In this document: positions 27,608 through 36,494 of the stretch, one piece after another
Position numbering within the stretch: position 1 is the first letter of the stretch
Layout: every line of letters begins with the position of its first letter
From: Hyphomonadaceae bacterium
GTDB taxonomy: Bacteria > Pseudomonadota > Alphaproteobacteria > Caulobacterales > Aquidulcibacteraceae
Assembly: GCA_009773395.1 (NCBI GenBank)
Contig: WRPI01000006.1
Span: forward strand, 1-64,000
Length of the DNA stretch: 64,000 bases
Reading direction: 5' to 3'
Made by a program: the position numbers and the translations under genes
The notes under the pieces: generated by a model
Databases searched by the model: none
Told to the model about the DNA's origin: nothing
Seen by the model: the letters and a program-made list of their open reading frames with translations, nothing else

Positions 27608-28213
27608 TCACCCACCAAACTCGCGCTTTGCAATCATCGTCCTCTGAATAACTGTCACGATGCAAACGACAGCATAAACATATGCAATCAGCGCAAATCT
27701 ATCTGGCACAAGGCACATCACCACAAACACCAAAATCGTCTCAGCACCCTCGGCGATGCCAGTGTTGTAAAAGAAGCTCTTGGTGCCATGCGCTTCAGTT
27801 TCTATGCCGTTTTTGGCGGCAAGGGTGGCAAAGGCGAGGAAGCTAATTCCTGTCAAAGTGAAGCTGGCAATAAGTAGCAAAGCAGGAAGAATATTTGCAG
27901 AGTTCGCAAACGCAAATCCAATTGGCACTGCCAAATAAAATACAAAGTCGCACAAAATATCGAGATAGCCGCCGAAATCGGTGTTTTTGGTTGCCCGTGC
28001 AATTGCCCCGTCTAGGCCATCAAAAATGCGGCTTAATAAAATCAATCCCAAGCCGAGGACATAGTTTTCATTGGCAATCGCAAACCCCGATGCCACACCA
28101 AAAACTGCGCCTGCGATGGTGATTTGATTGGCACTTATTCCAGTATTGGCCATTATGCGCCCGCAATAATTTAGCGGTGGGTCGATAATAGGTCGTAATT
28201 TCGCGTCAAACAT
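27608..28213 (-). CDS. CDP-alcohol phosphatidyltransferase family protein
   Basis: An integral membrane protein of about 201 residues with the intact signature D-x2-DG-x2-AR-x8-G-x3-D-x3-D in IFDGLDGAIARATKNTDFGG followed by YLDILCDF. The family joins a CDP-lipid to an alcohol acceptor; which phospholipid it makes cannot be told. Five or six helices are predicted by eye. I prefer ATG 28213 (MFDAKLRPIID) because GAG lies 7 nt upstream; ATG 28225 is an alternative. It is distinct from the divergent homologue at 2789-3439. Confidence 0.88.
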   Translation of the reverse strand: MFDAKLRPIIDPPLNYCGRIMANTGISANQITIAGAVFGVASGFAIANENYVLGLGLILLSRIFDGLDGAIARATKNTDFGGYLDILCDFVFYLAVPIGFAFANSANILPALLLIASFTLTGISFLAFATLAAKNGIETEAHGTKSFFYNTGIAEGAETILVFVVMCLVPDRFALIAYVYAVVCIVTVIQRTMIAKREFGG

Positions 28214-28321
28214 AATAATTCTCATTCAAGCACATATTGACTGTAACTATATCACGCCAATTACGAATATAAAGCTATCGTAAAATTCTAATTGCGATTA
28301 AATATTATTAAGAACAGACTA

Positions 28322-28480
28322 GGTCATGGACTCATTAAAAAGGGTGAGAAAGCCGTAAAAATGGCAAAATAGAGGGTGTGAAGATTGCGAGAAGAGGGTT
28401 TTTCCCCTCTTTGAGTAAGATTTGCGCCCAATATGAAGCCATTTTAGCGGATTTTCGCACTTTTTAATGAGTTCATGGCC
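28322..28480. repeat. Palindromic element, copy 1 (shares core with 31453-31613)
   Basis: The outer arms GGTCATGGACTCATTAAAAA and TTTTTAATGAGTTCATGGCC are inverted copies (19 of 21 positions with the next base pair included). Inside lies a core of about 120 bp with GCCGTAAAAATGGCAAAATA on the left and GAAGCCATTTTAGCGGATTT on the right, and a central hairpin AGAGGGTTTTTCCCCTCT. The core recurs at 31.5 kb but the outer arms do not. It ends 12 bp before the start codon of the TVP38/oxidoreductase gene, so it forms that gene's leader or overlaps its promoter. Confidence 0.88.
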
Positions 28481-28492
28481 GATTGAGGCAAA

Positions 28493-30649
28493 ATGAAAAA
28501 ACTAATCACCATTGCCATAATTGCCATTGCAATTTTTGCCTTTTTTGCTTCCGGGCTGCAACACCAACTTAGTTTTGAAAACCTCAAATCAAGCCTTGGC
28601 AGTTTGATTGCTGCCAAAGATGCATCGCCATTTCTATTCATCGGTGGATTTATGATAATCTACATCATAAGCGCGGCGTTTTCTCTGCCAATTGTTGTGC
28701 CACTTAGTCTTGGCGCGGGCGCGATTTTTGGCGTTATTGAAGGCACAATTATTGTTTCATTTGCTTCAACAATCGGCGCGACTTGCTCATTCTTGGTGTC
28801 GAGGTTTTTGCTGCGCGATAGTTTGGAGGCAAAATTCGGCGCAAGGCTTGCCGCTATCAATGAGGGCATGAAACGCGATGGCGCATTTTATTTGTTTTCA
28901 TTGCGCCTAATCCCATTATTTCCGTTTTGGCTGATTAATTTATTGATGGGTTTAACAAAATTAAAGACCTGGACTTTTTATTGGGTTTCGCAAGTTGGAA
29001 TGTTATTGGGCACAATTGTTTATGTGAATGCCGGCACGCAATTGGCGCAACTGGATAGTATGGCGGGTATTTTATCGCCCAATTTGATAATTTCATTTGC
29101 GATTTTGGGAATGTTCCCGTGGTTCGCCAAAGTCCTTATGGCGCAATTGCGCAAAGCCAGAACATATCGCGGTTTTCATAAACCAAAACAATTTGATCGT
29201 GACATTGTGGTGATTGGCGCTGGTGCTGCGGGCTTGGTTTCGTCATTGATTGGTGCTGCGGTCAAGGCCAAAGTTACTTTGGTTGAGGGACATAAAATGG
29301 GTGGTGATTGCCTTAATTATGGCTGCGTTCCTTCAAAAGCCCTCATCAAAAGCGCCAAAGTCGCGCATTTAATTGCCAATGCTAATGATTATGGCTTGGG
29401 GAAGCCCGAAGCTAAAGTCGATTTCAAAGCGGTAATGGCGCGAGTTCATAATATTATTAGCCAAATAGAACCGCATGATAGTGTCGAACGCTATCAAGGG
29501 CTTGGGGTTGATGTCCAAACTGGCCATGCACGAATTGTTGATCCTTGGCACGTCGAAATTACACTTGAAAACGGCGCAAAAAAAGCCCTGACGACGCGGA
29601 ATATTATTGTGGCGACAGGTGCAAAGCCATTTGTGCCGCCACTTCAAAATATCGAAAAAGTCGGATATTTAACCTCGGATAGCATGTGGGCCGAACTTGC
29701 CAAATTGGATAAAATCCCGCCGCGAATGGTTGTTCTTGGCGGCGGGCCAATTGGCTGTGAATTGGCGCAAGCATTGGCGCGATTGGGGTCCGAAGTCACA
29801 TTGATTGAAATGGCGGCGCGCCTAATAATCCGCGAGGATGAAGAAGTTTCCGCTTTTGCAAAAACCGCGCTGGAAAATAGCGGCGTCAATGTTTTGCTTG
29901 CCCATAAAGCGCTTGGCTTTGAAAAGACTGGTAAAAAGAAATCCATTATTCTTGACCATCAAGGCGCACAAAGCAAAATTGAGTTTGACCAATTGATTTG
30001 CGCGGTCGGGCGGGTTGCCCGTCTTGAAGGCTTCGGGCTCGAAGAACTTGGCATCGCCGGCACAAAATCAATCGAAGTGAACGAGTTTTTGGAAACCAAA
30101 TACCCCAATATCCTCGCGGCGGGCGATGTGGTTGGCCCCTTTCAGTTCACCCATGTTGCGTCGCATCAAGCCTGGTATGCCAGCGTCAATGCCTTGTTCG
30201 GCATGTTCAAAAAATTCAAAACCGATTACCGTGTCATTCCTTGGACCACATTCATCGACCCCGAAATTGCGAGGCTTGGCTTGAATGAACAAGACGCCAT
30301 AGCGCAAAACATTGCCTATGAAGTCACGCGTTATGACATCGACGATTTGGACCGCGCGATATGTGATGGCAGTGCCCATGGTTTTGTCAAAGTTCTGACC
30401 GTGCCCCAAAAAGACAAAATTCTTGGCGTGACAATTATTGGCGAACATGCCGCCGAAATAATGGCCGAGTTTGTTTTGGCAATGAAATGGGGCTTGGGAT
30501 TAAACAAAATTCTTGGCACAATTCACACTTACCCGACTTTTGCCGAAGCCAATAAATATGCCGCAGGCGCATGGAAACGCAAAAATGTTGCGCCCTGGAC
30601 GCTTGCACTTTTGGAAAAATTTCACGCTTTCAGAAGGGGGCAAAAATGA
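28493..30649 (+). CDS. TVP38/TMEM64 membrane domain fused to a dihydrolipoamide dehydrogenase-like flavoprotein
   Basis: A 718-residue fusion. Residues 1-225 are a TVP38/TMEM64 (VTT) membrane domain with about six helices, including SLPIVVPLSLGAGAIFG and SLRLIPLFPFWLINLLMG. Residues about 235-715 are a class I pyridine-nucleotide disulfide oxidoreductase: FAD site VVIGAGAAGLVSS, redox-active pair in GGDCLNYGCVPSKAL, NAD site VVLGGGPIGCELAQALARLG, second FAD motif AAGDVVGPFQFTH and a dimerisation domain ending TIHTYPTFAEANKYAAGAW. It resembles mercuric reductase or Lpd in this half but lacks their substrate-specific ends. Likely a membrane-tethered redox enzyme; its substrate is unknown. GAGG precedes the start, and the stop overlaps the DUF547 gene. 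Confidence 0.92.
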   Translation: MKKLITIAIIAIAIFAFFASGLQHQLSFENLKSSLGSLIAAKDASPFLFIGGFMIIYIISAAFSLPIVVPLSLGAGAIFGVIEGTIIVSFASTIGATCSFLVSRFLLRDSLEAKFGARLAAINEGMKRDGAFYLFSLRLIPLFPFWLINLLMGLTKLKTWTFYWVSQVGMLLGTIVYVNAGTQLAQLDSMAGILSPNLIISFAILGMFPWFAKVLMAQLRKARTYRGFHKPKQFDRDIVVIGAGAAGLVSSLIGAAVKAKVTLVEGHKMGGDCLNYGCVPSKALIKSAKVAHLIANANDYGLGKPEAKVDFKAVMARVHNIISQIEPHDSVERYQGLGVDVQTGHARIVDPWHVEITLENGAKKALTTRNIIVATGAKPFVPPLQNIEKVGYLTSDSMWAELAKLDKIPPRMVVLGGGPIGCELAQALARLGSEVTLIEMAARLIIREDEEVSAFAKTALENSGVNVLLAHKALGFEKTGKKKSIILDHQGAQSKIEFDQLICAVGRVARLEGFGLEELGIAGTKSIEVNEFLETKYPNILAAGDVVGPFQFTHVASHQAWYASVNALFGMFKKFKTDYRVIPWTTFIDPEIARLGLNEQDAIAQNIAYEVTRYDIDDLDRAICDGSAHGFVKVLTVPQKDKILGVTIIGEHAAEIMAEFVLAMKWGLGLNKILGTIHTYPTFAEANKYAAGAWKRKNVAPWTLALLEKFHAFRRGQK

Positions 30650-31470
30650 GAAAATTGTTCCTTGCAATCGCGTTTTTATTTTTTGCGACCAACGCTGTCG
30701 CCGCGGATTTCAATCATAGTGGGTGGGATATTTTATTACGCCAAAATGTAACTTTGGTGAGAGGCGGCAAAGCAAGCCAGGTGAATTATTCTGGTTTTGC
30801 GCAAAACCGAAATAGCTTGCGGGCATATTTGGCAAGCACTGGCGCTGTCACTCAAACCGAGTTCAATAGCTGGTCCAATCCCGCACAATTGGCATTTTTG
30901 ATAAATGTCTATAACGCAAATACGATTGAATTGGTGCTTGACGGATACCCCAATATTCGCTCCATTCGTGAGTTAGGTCGGTTTGGGCAAACGCCTTGGC
31001 AAAGGCAAGTCGTTAAGATTTTTGGCGCCATGCGTACACTTGATCATGTCGAACATTGGCTTATTCGTGGTTCGAGCCGCTATAATGACCCAAGAATTCA
31101 TTTTGCGTTAAATTGTGCTGCGGTAAGTTGTCCAGCGTTACGGCCCGAAGCCTATGTCGGTTCGCGGCTTGAAGCGCAATTGGAAGATCAAACCCACAAA
31201 TTCCTTAGTGACCCAACAAGAAACCAACTTTACGGAAATGAGCTGAAAGTTTCTTCGATTTTTCGCTGGTATCGTGGTGACTTCCAAAATGGAAATCGCG
31301 GCTTCCGAAGCTTGAATGATTTTTTTATACATTATGCGGCCGACTTAAATTTGGACCCACAGAGCGTTGCAAGGTTACGAAATGGGCAAATTCGAATTGT
31401 TTATCTTCCTTACAATTGGGATTTGAATTCGTTTTCAACCAGCATTAGAGATAGGCTCAGTCCCCATTAA
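30646..31470 (+). CDS. DUF547 domain protein, exported
   Basis: A 274-residue protein with a signal peptide (MRKLFLAIAFLFFATNAVAA) and a DUF547 domain (FLINVYNANTIELVLDGYPN, and the conserved HFALNCAAVSCPALRPEAY). DUF547 proteins are found in bacteria and plants and have no established function; the conserved Cys in NCAAVSCP suggests a catalytic or redox role. The ATG at 30646 overlaps the previous stop as ATGA. The last six codons (including TAA) form the left arm of a palindromic element. Confidence 0.88.
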   Translation: MRKLFLAIAFLFFATNAVAADFNHSGWDILLRQNVTLVRGGKASQVNYSGFAQNRNSLRAYLASTGAVTQTEFNSWSNPAQLAFLINVYNANTIELVLDGYPNIRSIRELGRFGQTPWQRQVVKIFGAMRTLDHVEHWLIRGSSRYNDPRIHFALNCAAVSCPALRPEAYVGSRLEAQLEDQTHKFLSDPTRNQLYGNELKVSSIFRWYRGDFQNGNRGFRSLNDFFIHYAADLNLDPQSVARLRNGQIRIVYLPYNWDLNSFSTSIRDRLSPH

Positions 31471-31613
31471 TATTGGCGAAAAAGCCGTTAAAATGGCAAA
31501 ATAGTGGGCGTAAAGATTGCGAAAAGAGAGTTTACCCCCTCTTTGAGTAAGATTTGCGGCCAATATGAAGCCATTTTAGCGGATTTTCGTCTATATTAAT
31601 AGGGACTGAGCCT
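31453..31613. repeat. Palindromic element, copy 2, with an arm made from coding sequence
   Basis: The arms AGGCTCAGTCCCCATTAATA and TATTAATAGGGACTGAGCCT are inverted copies (20 of 21 with the next base pair). The left arm is the last five codons and the TAA of the DUF547 gene. The core of about 120 bp (GCCGTTAAAATGGCAAAATA to GAAGCCATTTTAGCGGATTT) matches the copy at 28.4 kb with few changes, while the arms are unrelated to that copy. The right arm ends in the TAG stop of the convergent K+ channel gene (31614-31612). Confidence 0.9.
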
Positions 31614-32481
31614 AGATAGGTCTGTCACTTTCAAACGGTTCCACATCGCTTAATTTCGAAATATCAATTGTGCGAACTTGCCTTGTAAAACTAATCATAT
31701 CAACAAATTTATGGTTGAATAAAACGTCTTCCGGCGAATAGCCTTGGGTGGCGTGGGTTTGATTGCCCAACAAAGTATCAAGGCCGTTTACACTGGCACC
31801 GACCCTATATTCTCTATCTCCGGCCAAGACTTTGGCAAATTCGCTTTCTTCATCAATCACATGCACCAAAGTCCATGATAAATCCATACGCGAGAACGTG
31901 GCCCGAACTAAGGGCAATTGTGTAACTTTGCCAAATTCACGGCCATCATGCATTTTAACGCGTTCAATCCATGACATTTGCGCAGTCATATCGGCAATTG
32001 GGTGCATACGGGTTGAGGCTAGTCTTGTCACGAAAGAGCGCTTGCCATCATAAATATCGACAACCGCTTTTTGTGAAAATATTATGCTTGAACGCGGCCT
32101 AGCGAATCTTGCGAAAATAAGGCCAGTGACAGTTGCAGTAAAAAACAATCCCAATAATATTTCCAAAGTCGCGATAGTATGGGCCGCGGCACTTATTGGC
32201 GCCATATTGCCATAGCCAACCGTGGCCAAAGTTTCGACAGAAAAATAAAAGCCATCAATTATTGAGTTGGGCGCGGCATTATTAATGCCGCCAATCCATG
32301 CGTAAACCAAACCAAAAAACAAATTAATCGCGAAAAATGCCACGGTGACAATCGACACAAAATAGGGCCAACTTATTTCCATCATACGGTAATAAAAATC
32401 GAGAAAATTGGAAGTCCCGCCAATTTTGACGATTTGAACCCCGTTTTGCTTTAATGTTTTGCTTCGATTATTCGCGGCCAT
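31612..32481 (-). CDS. Inward-rectifier potassium channel (KirBac type)
   Basis: A 289-residue channel subunit, expected to work as a tetramer in the inner membrane. Two helices (WPYFVSIVTVAFFAINLFFG and TIATLEILLGLFFTATVTGL) flank the pore loop with the K+ selectivity filter ETLATVGYGNMAP. The C-terminal half is the cytoplasmic immunoglobulin-like Kir domain (RMHPIADMTAQMSWIERVKM and LDTLLGNQTHATQGYSPEDV). ATG 32481 has AGGA 8 nt upstream; the frame extends to 32505. It probably sits in an operon with the GH27 gene, 25 nt upstream. Confidence 0.93.
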   Translation of the reverse strand: MAANNRSKTLKQNGVQIVKIGGTSNFLDFYYRMMEISWPYFVSIVTVAFFAINLFFGLVYAWIGGINNAAPNSIIDGFYFSVETLATVGYGNMAPISAAAHTIATLEILLGLFFTATVTGLIFARFARPRSSIIFSQKAVVDIYDGKRSFVTRLASTRMHPIADMTAQMSWIERVKMHDGREFGKVTQLPLVRATFSRMDLSWTLVHVIDEESEFAKVLAGDREYRVGASVNGLDTLLGNQTHATQGYSPEDVLFNHKFVDMISFTRQVRTIDISKLSDVEPFESDRPI

Positions 32482-32506
32482 AATATAGTCCTGTATTGGG
32501 CGCAAC

Positions 32507-33721
32507 TTATTGATAAATTTTGAGCATTACTGCGCCGTGAGCTGGAACTACCGCGCTATAGGTTCCCGCAAATTTGCCTTCAATTTGATGGCTCCAAAGG
32601 TTTCTCACATTGAGCCGTGCAGAACTAACATAGCCAACGTCTTGCCAATTAAGCACTATTGTCTGCGCAGTCTCCGCCTTGTTGAGCAAGACAAATGCTC
32701 GGCTGCCGTCAGAGAGCGGTTTTGCCCAAATTTCGCTATTGCCAGTTTTTACCAATCGCCGACCTTGGATTCCTAGCGTATCTTGATCCACAGCAATAAT
32801 TTCTTGGTTAGTAAAAATAGTGCGGGTTGCGTCATTCATCGTCATGAGATTATTACTGGCAATCAAAGGAGCTGCCAAAATCGCCCACATGCTAAATTGT
32901 GTGCGGTATTCAGTATCATTCATGCCGCCATTGCCAGCTTGCAACATATCGGGATCATTCCAACCCCCGGGGCCAGAATAGGCCGATAAATCTGCTTGGC
33001 TGTCAATAACGGCTTTCAAGCCTTGCTGCCAATGCACTGGCCCACTTTCCCAATGATCCCATATGTCGCCAGTGGTGCGCCATAAATTGCCGCCCGACGC
33101 CCGACCCCATTCCCAAGGCCGCCCCGATCCCCATTCGCAAATTGAAAAAACAATCGGTCGTCCAGATTTTTGCAGAGCATCGGACATCAATAAATAGGAT
33201 TCGCGGCGGTCTTGTGTCGAAGTGTTGCACCAATCATATTTAAGGTAATCAACGCCCCAAGACGCATAAGTTCGGGCGTCTTGATACTCATAACCATGTG
33301 AACCTGGGCGGCCTTCGCAAGTGGCAATTCCAGCATCCGAATATATGCCAAATTTTAGCCCTTTGGAATGAACATAATCCGCCAAGGCCTTAATCCCCGA
33401 AGCAAAACGAACTGGATCTGCCAAAATGGTGCCATTCGCGTCGCGGCCAACTTGCCAGCAATCGTCGATTATCACGTATTCGTAACCTGCGGCTTTCATG
33501 CCTGAAGTGACCATAGCATCCGCAATGGCACGTATTCTTGTTTCATCAATATCGCATTTATACGCATACCAACTATTCCAGCCCATAGGCGGGGTGCGTG
33601 CCAAACCATTATTATTCAACAACGGCCTGACAGGTTCACCCGCAAATGCCGCAGTAACCAATACTAGAGCGATAATTTTCGCCACAAAAATCGCGGAAAA
33701 CAAATTAAGGGCTTTTCTCAT
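32507..33721 (-). CDS. Alpha-galactosidase, glycoside hydrolase family 27
   Basis: A 404-residue exported enzyme that removes terminal alpha-galactosyl residues. After a signal peptide (ending VTAAFAGEPV) the GH27 barrel opens with ARTPPMGWNSWYAYKCDIDE. The nucleophile Asp is in VDYLKYDWCNTS and the acid/base Asp in LWRTTGDIWDHWES; DDCWQ and CEWGSGRPWEWG shape the sugar site. A C-terminal beta domain ends at VPAHGAVMLKIYQ. The length matches single-domain family members. No sugar transporter or other glycosidase is adjacent. Confidence 0.95.
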   Translation of the reverse strand: MRKALNLFSAIFVAKIIALVLVTAAFAGEPVRPLLNNNGLARTPPMGWNSWYAYKCDIDETRIRAIADAMVTSGMKAAGYEYVIIDDCWQVGRDANGTILADPVRFASGIKALADYVHSKGLKFGIYSDAGIATCEGRPGSHGYEYQDARTYASWGVDYLKYDWCNTSTQDRRESYLLMSDALQKSGRPIVFSICEWGSGRPWEWGRASGGNLWRTTGDIWDHWESGPVHWQQGLKAVIDSQADLSAYSGPGGWNDPDMLQAGNGGMNDTEYRTQFSMWAILAAPLIASNNLMTMNDATRTIFTNQEIIAVDQDTLGIQGRRLVKTGNSEIWAKPLSDGSRAFVLLNKAETAQTIVLNWQDVGYVSSARLNVRNLWSHQIEGKFAGTYSAVVPAHGAVMLKIYQ

Positions 33722-33754
33722 TTTGGTTTGCTCCCCCGTTCAAATAGTTGTGGC

Positions 33755-34783
33755 CTAAACTGCATTAGCCTCAATTAAACTACTAGCAGTGTCAATAATG
33801 GTTTGGCGAGTATCAATTGGTTTCCAGCCGAGTTCAGAAGTTGCTTTAGTATTACTTAAAAGCCTTTCGCGCCCCAATTCGGGTATGACGTTTCTTACAA
33901 CTGGGTCAAAAATTGCCGCTATATGGAGCGCGAAATTAGGCAAATCAGCGGTTGGCACTTTTTTTGCGGCTTCGCCAAGTTCGTCTTTCAAGATTTTCGC
34001 TATTTCACCAAACCACATAAATTCATTTAATGCCGCAAATCGTTGCCCCTTGGCATTTGGCGCCAGCATAGCCAAAATGTGTAAATCTGCAACGTCCCGG
34101 ACATCGACAATATTAAAACCAACTTTGGGGATTGCCGGCAATTCGCCACGCAGCATTTTGCTGACAATTTCAATCGAAGTTGAGTAGTCATCGGAAATTA
34201 CTGGGCCCAAAACTGCACAAGGATTTACTACTGCCAATTCAAGCCCAACCGAATTTGCATATTCCCAAGCCGCTTTTTCTGCGATGGTTTTAGAAAGCAC
34301 ATAAGGGCTTATTGTCGCGTCGGGGTGATTCATGTCGGTCCAATCGGCTTCGGTTCTCACACGCTTGTCATTGACATCAACGCCATAAGAAATTGCGGCC
34401 ATTGAGGAGGTTAGGACAACCCGATTAACGCTCTGTGCTTTCGCTGCTTTCAAAAATCGCAAAGCGCCATCTCTGGCCGGGTTAATCAATTCATCTGCGG
34501 ATTTTGGGTTTACAGCAGGAAATGGTGACGCCACATGGACACCAAATTTGCTATTTTCCAATGCTTCGTTCCAGCCTTCGTCGGCGTTCAAATCGGCCTG
34601 AAAAAAGCTCAGGCTTGAAGTTTTTGCGCTTAACTTTGAAATATTAGCGCGAACAATTTCCGACTTAGCAACATTGCGAATTGTGGTATGAACCTTATAT
34701 CCCTGATCCAATAATTTTGCGATTATAAAACTAGCGATATAGCCCGAACCACCGCTTACTGTAACTTGTTCAGCTTGACTCAT
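33755..34783 (-). CDS. NAD(P)-dependent epimerase/dihydroflavonol reductase-like protein
   Basis: A 342-residue extended short-chain dehydrogenase. The nucleotide-binding motif is VTVSGGSGYIASFIIAKLLD; VVLTSSMAAISYG carries the catalytic Ser and SPYVLSKTIAEKAAWEY the Tyr-x3-Lys pair (YVLSK). Closest in style to dihydroflavonol-4-reductase-like oxidoreductases, which reduce aldehydes or ketones with NADPH; the substrate is unknown. ATG 34783 has AAGG 7 nt upstream and gives the usual N terminus. Confidence 0.9.
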   Translation of the reverse strand: MSQAEQVTVSGGSGYIASFIIAKLLDQGYKVHTTIRNVAKSEIVRANISKLSAKTSSLSFFQADLNADEGWNEALENSKFGVHVASPFPAVNPKSADELINPARDGALRFLKAAKAQSVNRVVLTSSMAAISYGVDVNDKRVRTEADWTDMNHPDATISPYVLSKTIAEKAAWEYANSVGLELAVVNPCAVLGPVISDDYSTSIEIVSKMLRGELPAIPKVGFNIVDVRDVADLHILAMLAPNAKGQRFAALNEFMWFGEIAKILKDELGEAAKKVPTADLPNFALHIAAIFDPVVRNVIPELGRERLLSNTKATSELGWKPIDTRQTIIDTASSLIEANAV

Positions 34784-34957
34784 GATTTGACCTTTCAACA
34801 TTAAAATCTATGAAATTTTTGAATCTAGATTTCGCGTAAAAATAGTGCGGCTAAATGCCCAGCCCACTTGACATTGGGCACTAATAAATGAACCATTGCC
34901 CTATTAATTTCACTAATGCAAGTAGTTCTCAAAACGCGAGAGCCGACAGGAGTTGAT

Positions 34958-35722
34958 TTGGCACATATTGCATCAAATACGATAAAAGTGAACCAGCTAA
35001 AAGGCGATGCGCACTGGCAATGGCTCTCGCTCGGTTGGGCCGATATGAAGCATTCTATGCCCGCAAGTATTAAAATTGGCGGTGCGGTTGTGGTAATTTC
35101 TTTGGCGATTATCGCGGGGCTTTATTTTTCGAAATTGGGGAGTTTAATCCCAGCGGCAATTGGCAGTTTTGCATTGGCGGGCCCAATTTTGGCGACCCTT
35201 GTTTATGGCATAAGCCGCAAACTTGAGGACAGCCGCGAAGTGAAAAAATTGCGCAGCGTTGATATGCGGCCAAAATCACCAGCTCAAGTGGCGATGATTG
35301 GTTTTGCCTTATTATTCTTGGTGTTGGTTTGGGCGCGAATTGCACTTTTGCTTTATGCGGTTTCGACTGGCCTAAACAACCAAATGAATGAAGTTGATTT
35401 CATCAGATTTGTGCTTTCAACGCCGCAAGGTCTCGCGATGATGGCGGTTGGAACCATTATGGGCGGCGTGCTGGCATTGGCGGGGTTTGCAATATCCGCG
35501 ATTTCAATTCCTTTGGCATTTGACCGCGATGTGGACGCACTAAGCGCAATGGCGGCTTCATTTGCTGCTGTCGCCAAAAACCCGATGGCAACTTTGTCTT
35601 GGGGCTTTGTGATTTCGATGATGGTTGGATTTTCGGCAATTTTTGCGTTTTTGCCATTGGTAGTGGTGTTCCCGTGGTTGGGCCATGCAACTTGGCACGC
35701 TTATCGCGATTTGGTGGAATAA
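34958..35722 (+). CDS. DUF2189 membrane protein, first of a tandem pair
   Basis: A 254-residue inner-membrane protein of the DUF2189 family, with about six helices. IKVNQLKGDAHWQWLSLGWA is the typical opening, then GSFALAGPILATLVYGISRK, and the repeat-like AFDRDVDALSAMAASFAAVA near the end. I start it at TTG 34958 because AGGAG lies 5 nt upstream and the resulting N terminus matches the downstream paralogue in length; an ATG at 34916 in the same frame has no ribosome-binding site. Function unknown. Confidence 0.85.
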   Translation: MAHIASNTIKVNQLKGDAHWQWLSLGWADMKHSMPASIKIGGAVVVISLAIIAGLYFSKLGSLIPAAIGSFALAGPILATLVYGISRKLEDSREVKKLRSVDMRPKSPAQVAMIGFALLFLVLVWARIALLLYAVSTGLNNQMNEVDFIRFVLSTPQGLAMMAVGTIMGGVLALAGFAISAISIPLAFDRDVDALSAMAASFAAVAKNPMATLSWGFVISMMVGFSAIFAFLPLVVVFPWLGHATWHAYRDLVE

Positions 35723-35723
35723 T

Positions 35724-36494
35724 TTGACAACAGAGCCGAAAACGCCGCGCAAAATTACGGTTCGCAAAATTGCCAATAATGCGCATTGGTCGTGGCTCGG
35801 CTGCGCTTGGTCAAATTTATTGAAAAGCAGGCGCCCAAGCCTTTTTATCGGGCTGTGGGTGGTTCTAATTTCGCTTGGCTTGGTCGTCGGGCTTTATCTA
35901 ATTGGCCTTAAAACCACAATTCCCATTGCCTACGGATCATTCATTATGATTGGGCCTTTGGTTGCGACTTTTGTTTATGGTGTTGCCCGTGAAGTGGAAA
36001 AAGAGGGCGGCGCAAGCAAATTGCGAAAAATCGACATGCAGCCCAATTCAAAATCGCAATTGGGGTTTATCGGCTTTACGCTTTTATTTTTGGCAATTGT
36101 TTGGGCGATTTTCGCGCATTTATTATGGTCGCTAACTGTGGGTATGGGGCGCACAATTGATGAGAGCCAATTTATCGCTTTTATATTATCAAGTCGCGGC
36201 ATCATAATGACGGTGATTGGCACAATAATTGGCGGCATATTGGCGACTATTTGTTTTTCAATTGCCGCGATTTCGCTTCCCCTCGCATTTGATCGCAATA
36301 TTGATGCATTAAGCGCCATGGCACTTTCGGTTCAATGCGTAATAAAAAACCCGATTGCGATGTTGTCATGGGGCTTTATGGTTGGTTTTATTGTGGTTTT
36401 ATCCGCGCTACTGGCGTTCTTGCCGATTATTGTAATATTTCCATGGCTAGGGCATTCGGCATGGTGCGCGTATCGGGCTTTGATTGTTGACTAA
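35724..36494 (+). CDS. DUF2189 membrane protein, second of a tandem pair
   Basis: A 256-residue paralogue of the preceding gene, aligning along its length (ITVRKIANNAHWSWLGCAWS, SFIMIGPLVATFVYGVAREV, LAFDRNIDALSAMALSVQCV). It begins at TTG 35724, 1 nt after the preceding stop, with GGTGG upstream; ATG 35685 is possible but would overlap the first gene by 38 nt. The pair are probably a tandem duplication now kept as a two-subunit unit. Its TAA overlaps the convergent ccoS stop by 3 nt. Confidence 0.85.
   Translation: MTTEPKTPRKITVRKIANNAHWSWLGCAWSNLLKSRRPSLFIGLWVVLISLGLVVGLYLIGLKTTIPIAYGSFIMIGPLVATFVYGVAREVEKEGGASKLRKIDMQPNSKSQLGFIGFTLLFLAIVWAIFAHLLWSLTVGMGRTIDESQFIAFILSSRGIIMTVIGTIIGGILATICFSIAAISLPLAFDRNIDALSAMALSVQCVIKNPIAMLSWGFMVGFIVVLSALLAFLPIIVIFPWLGHSAWCAYRALIVD

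Noticed and set aside
30571-30646. A longer DUF547 protein starting at 30571.
   Set aside because: It would overlap the flavoprotein gene by 79 nt and bury the clear signal peptide; ATG 30646 with ATGA overlap is better.
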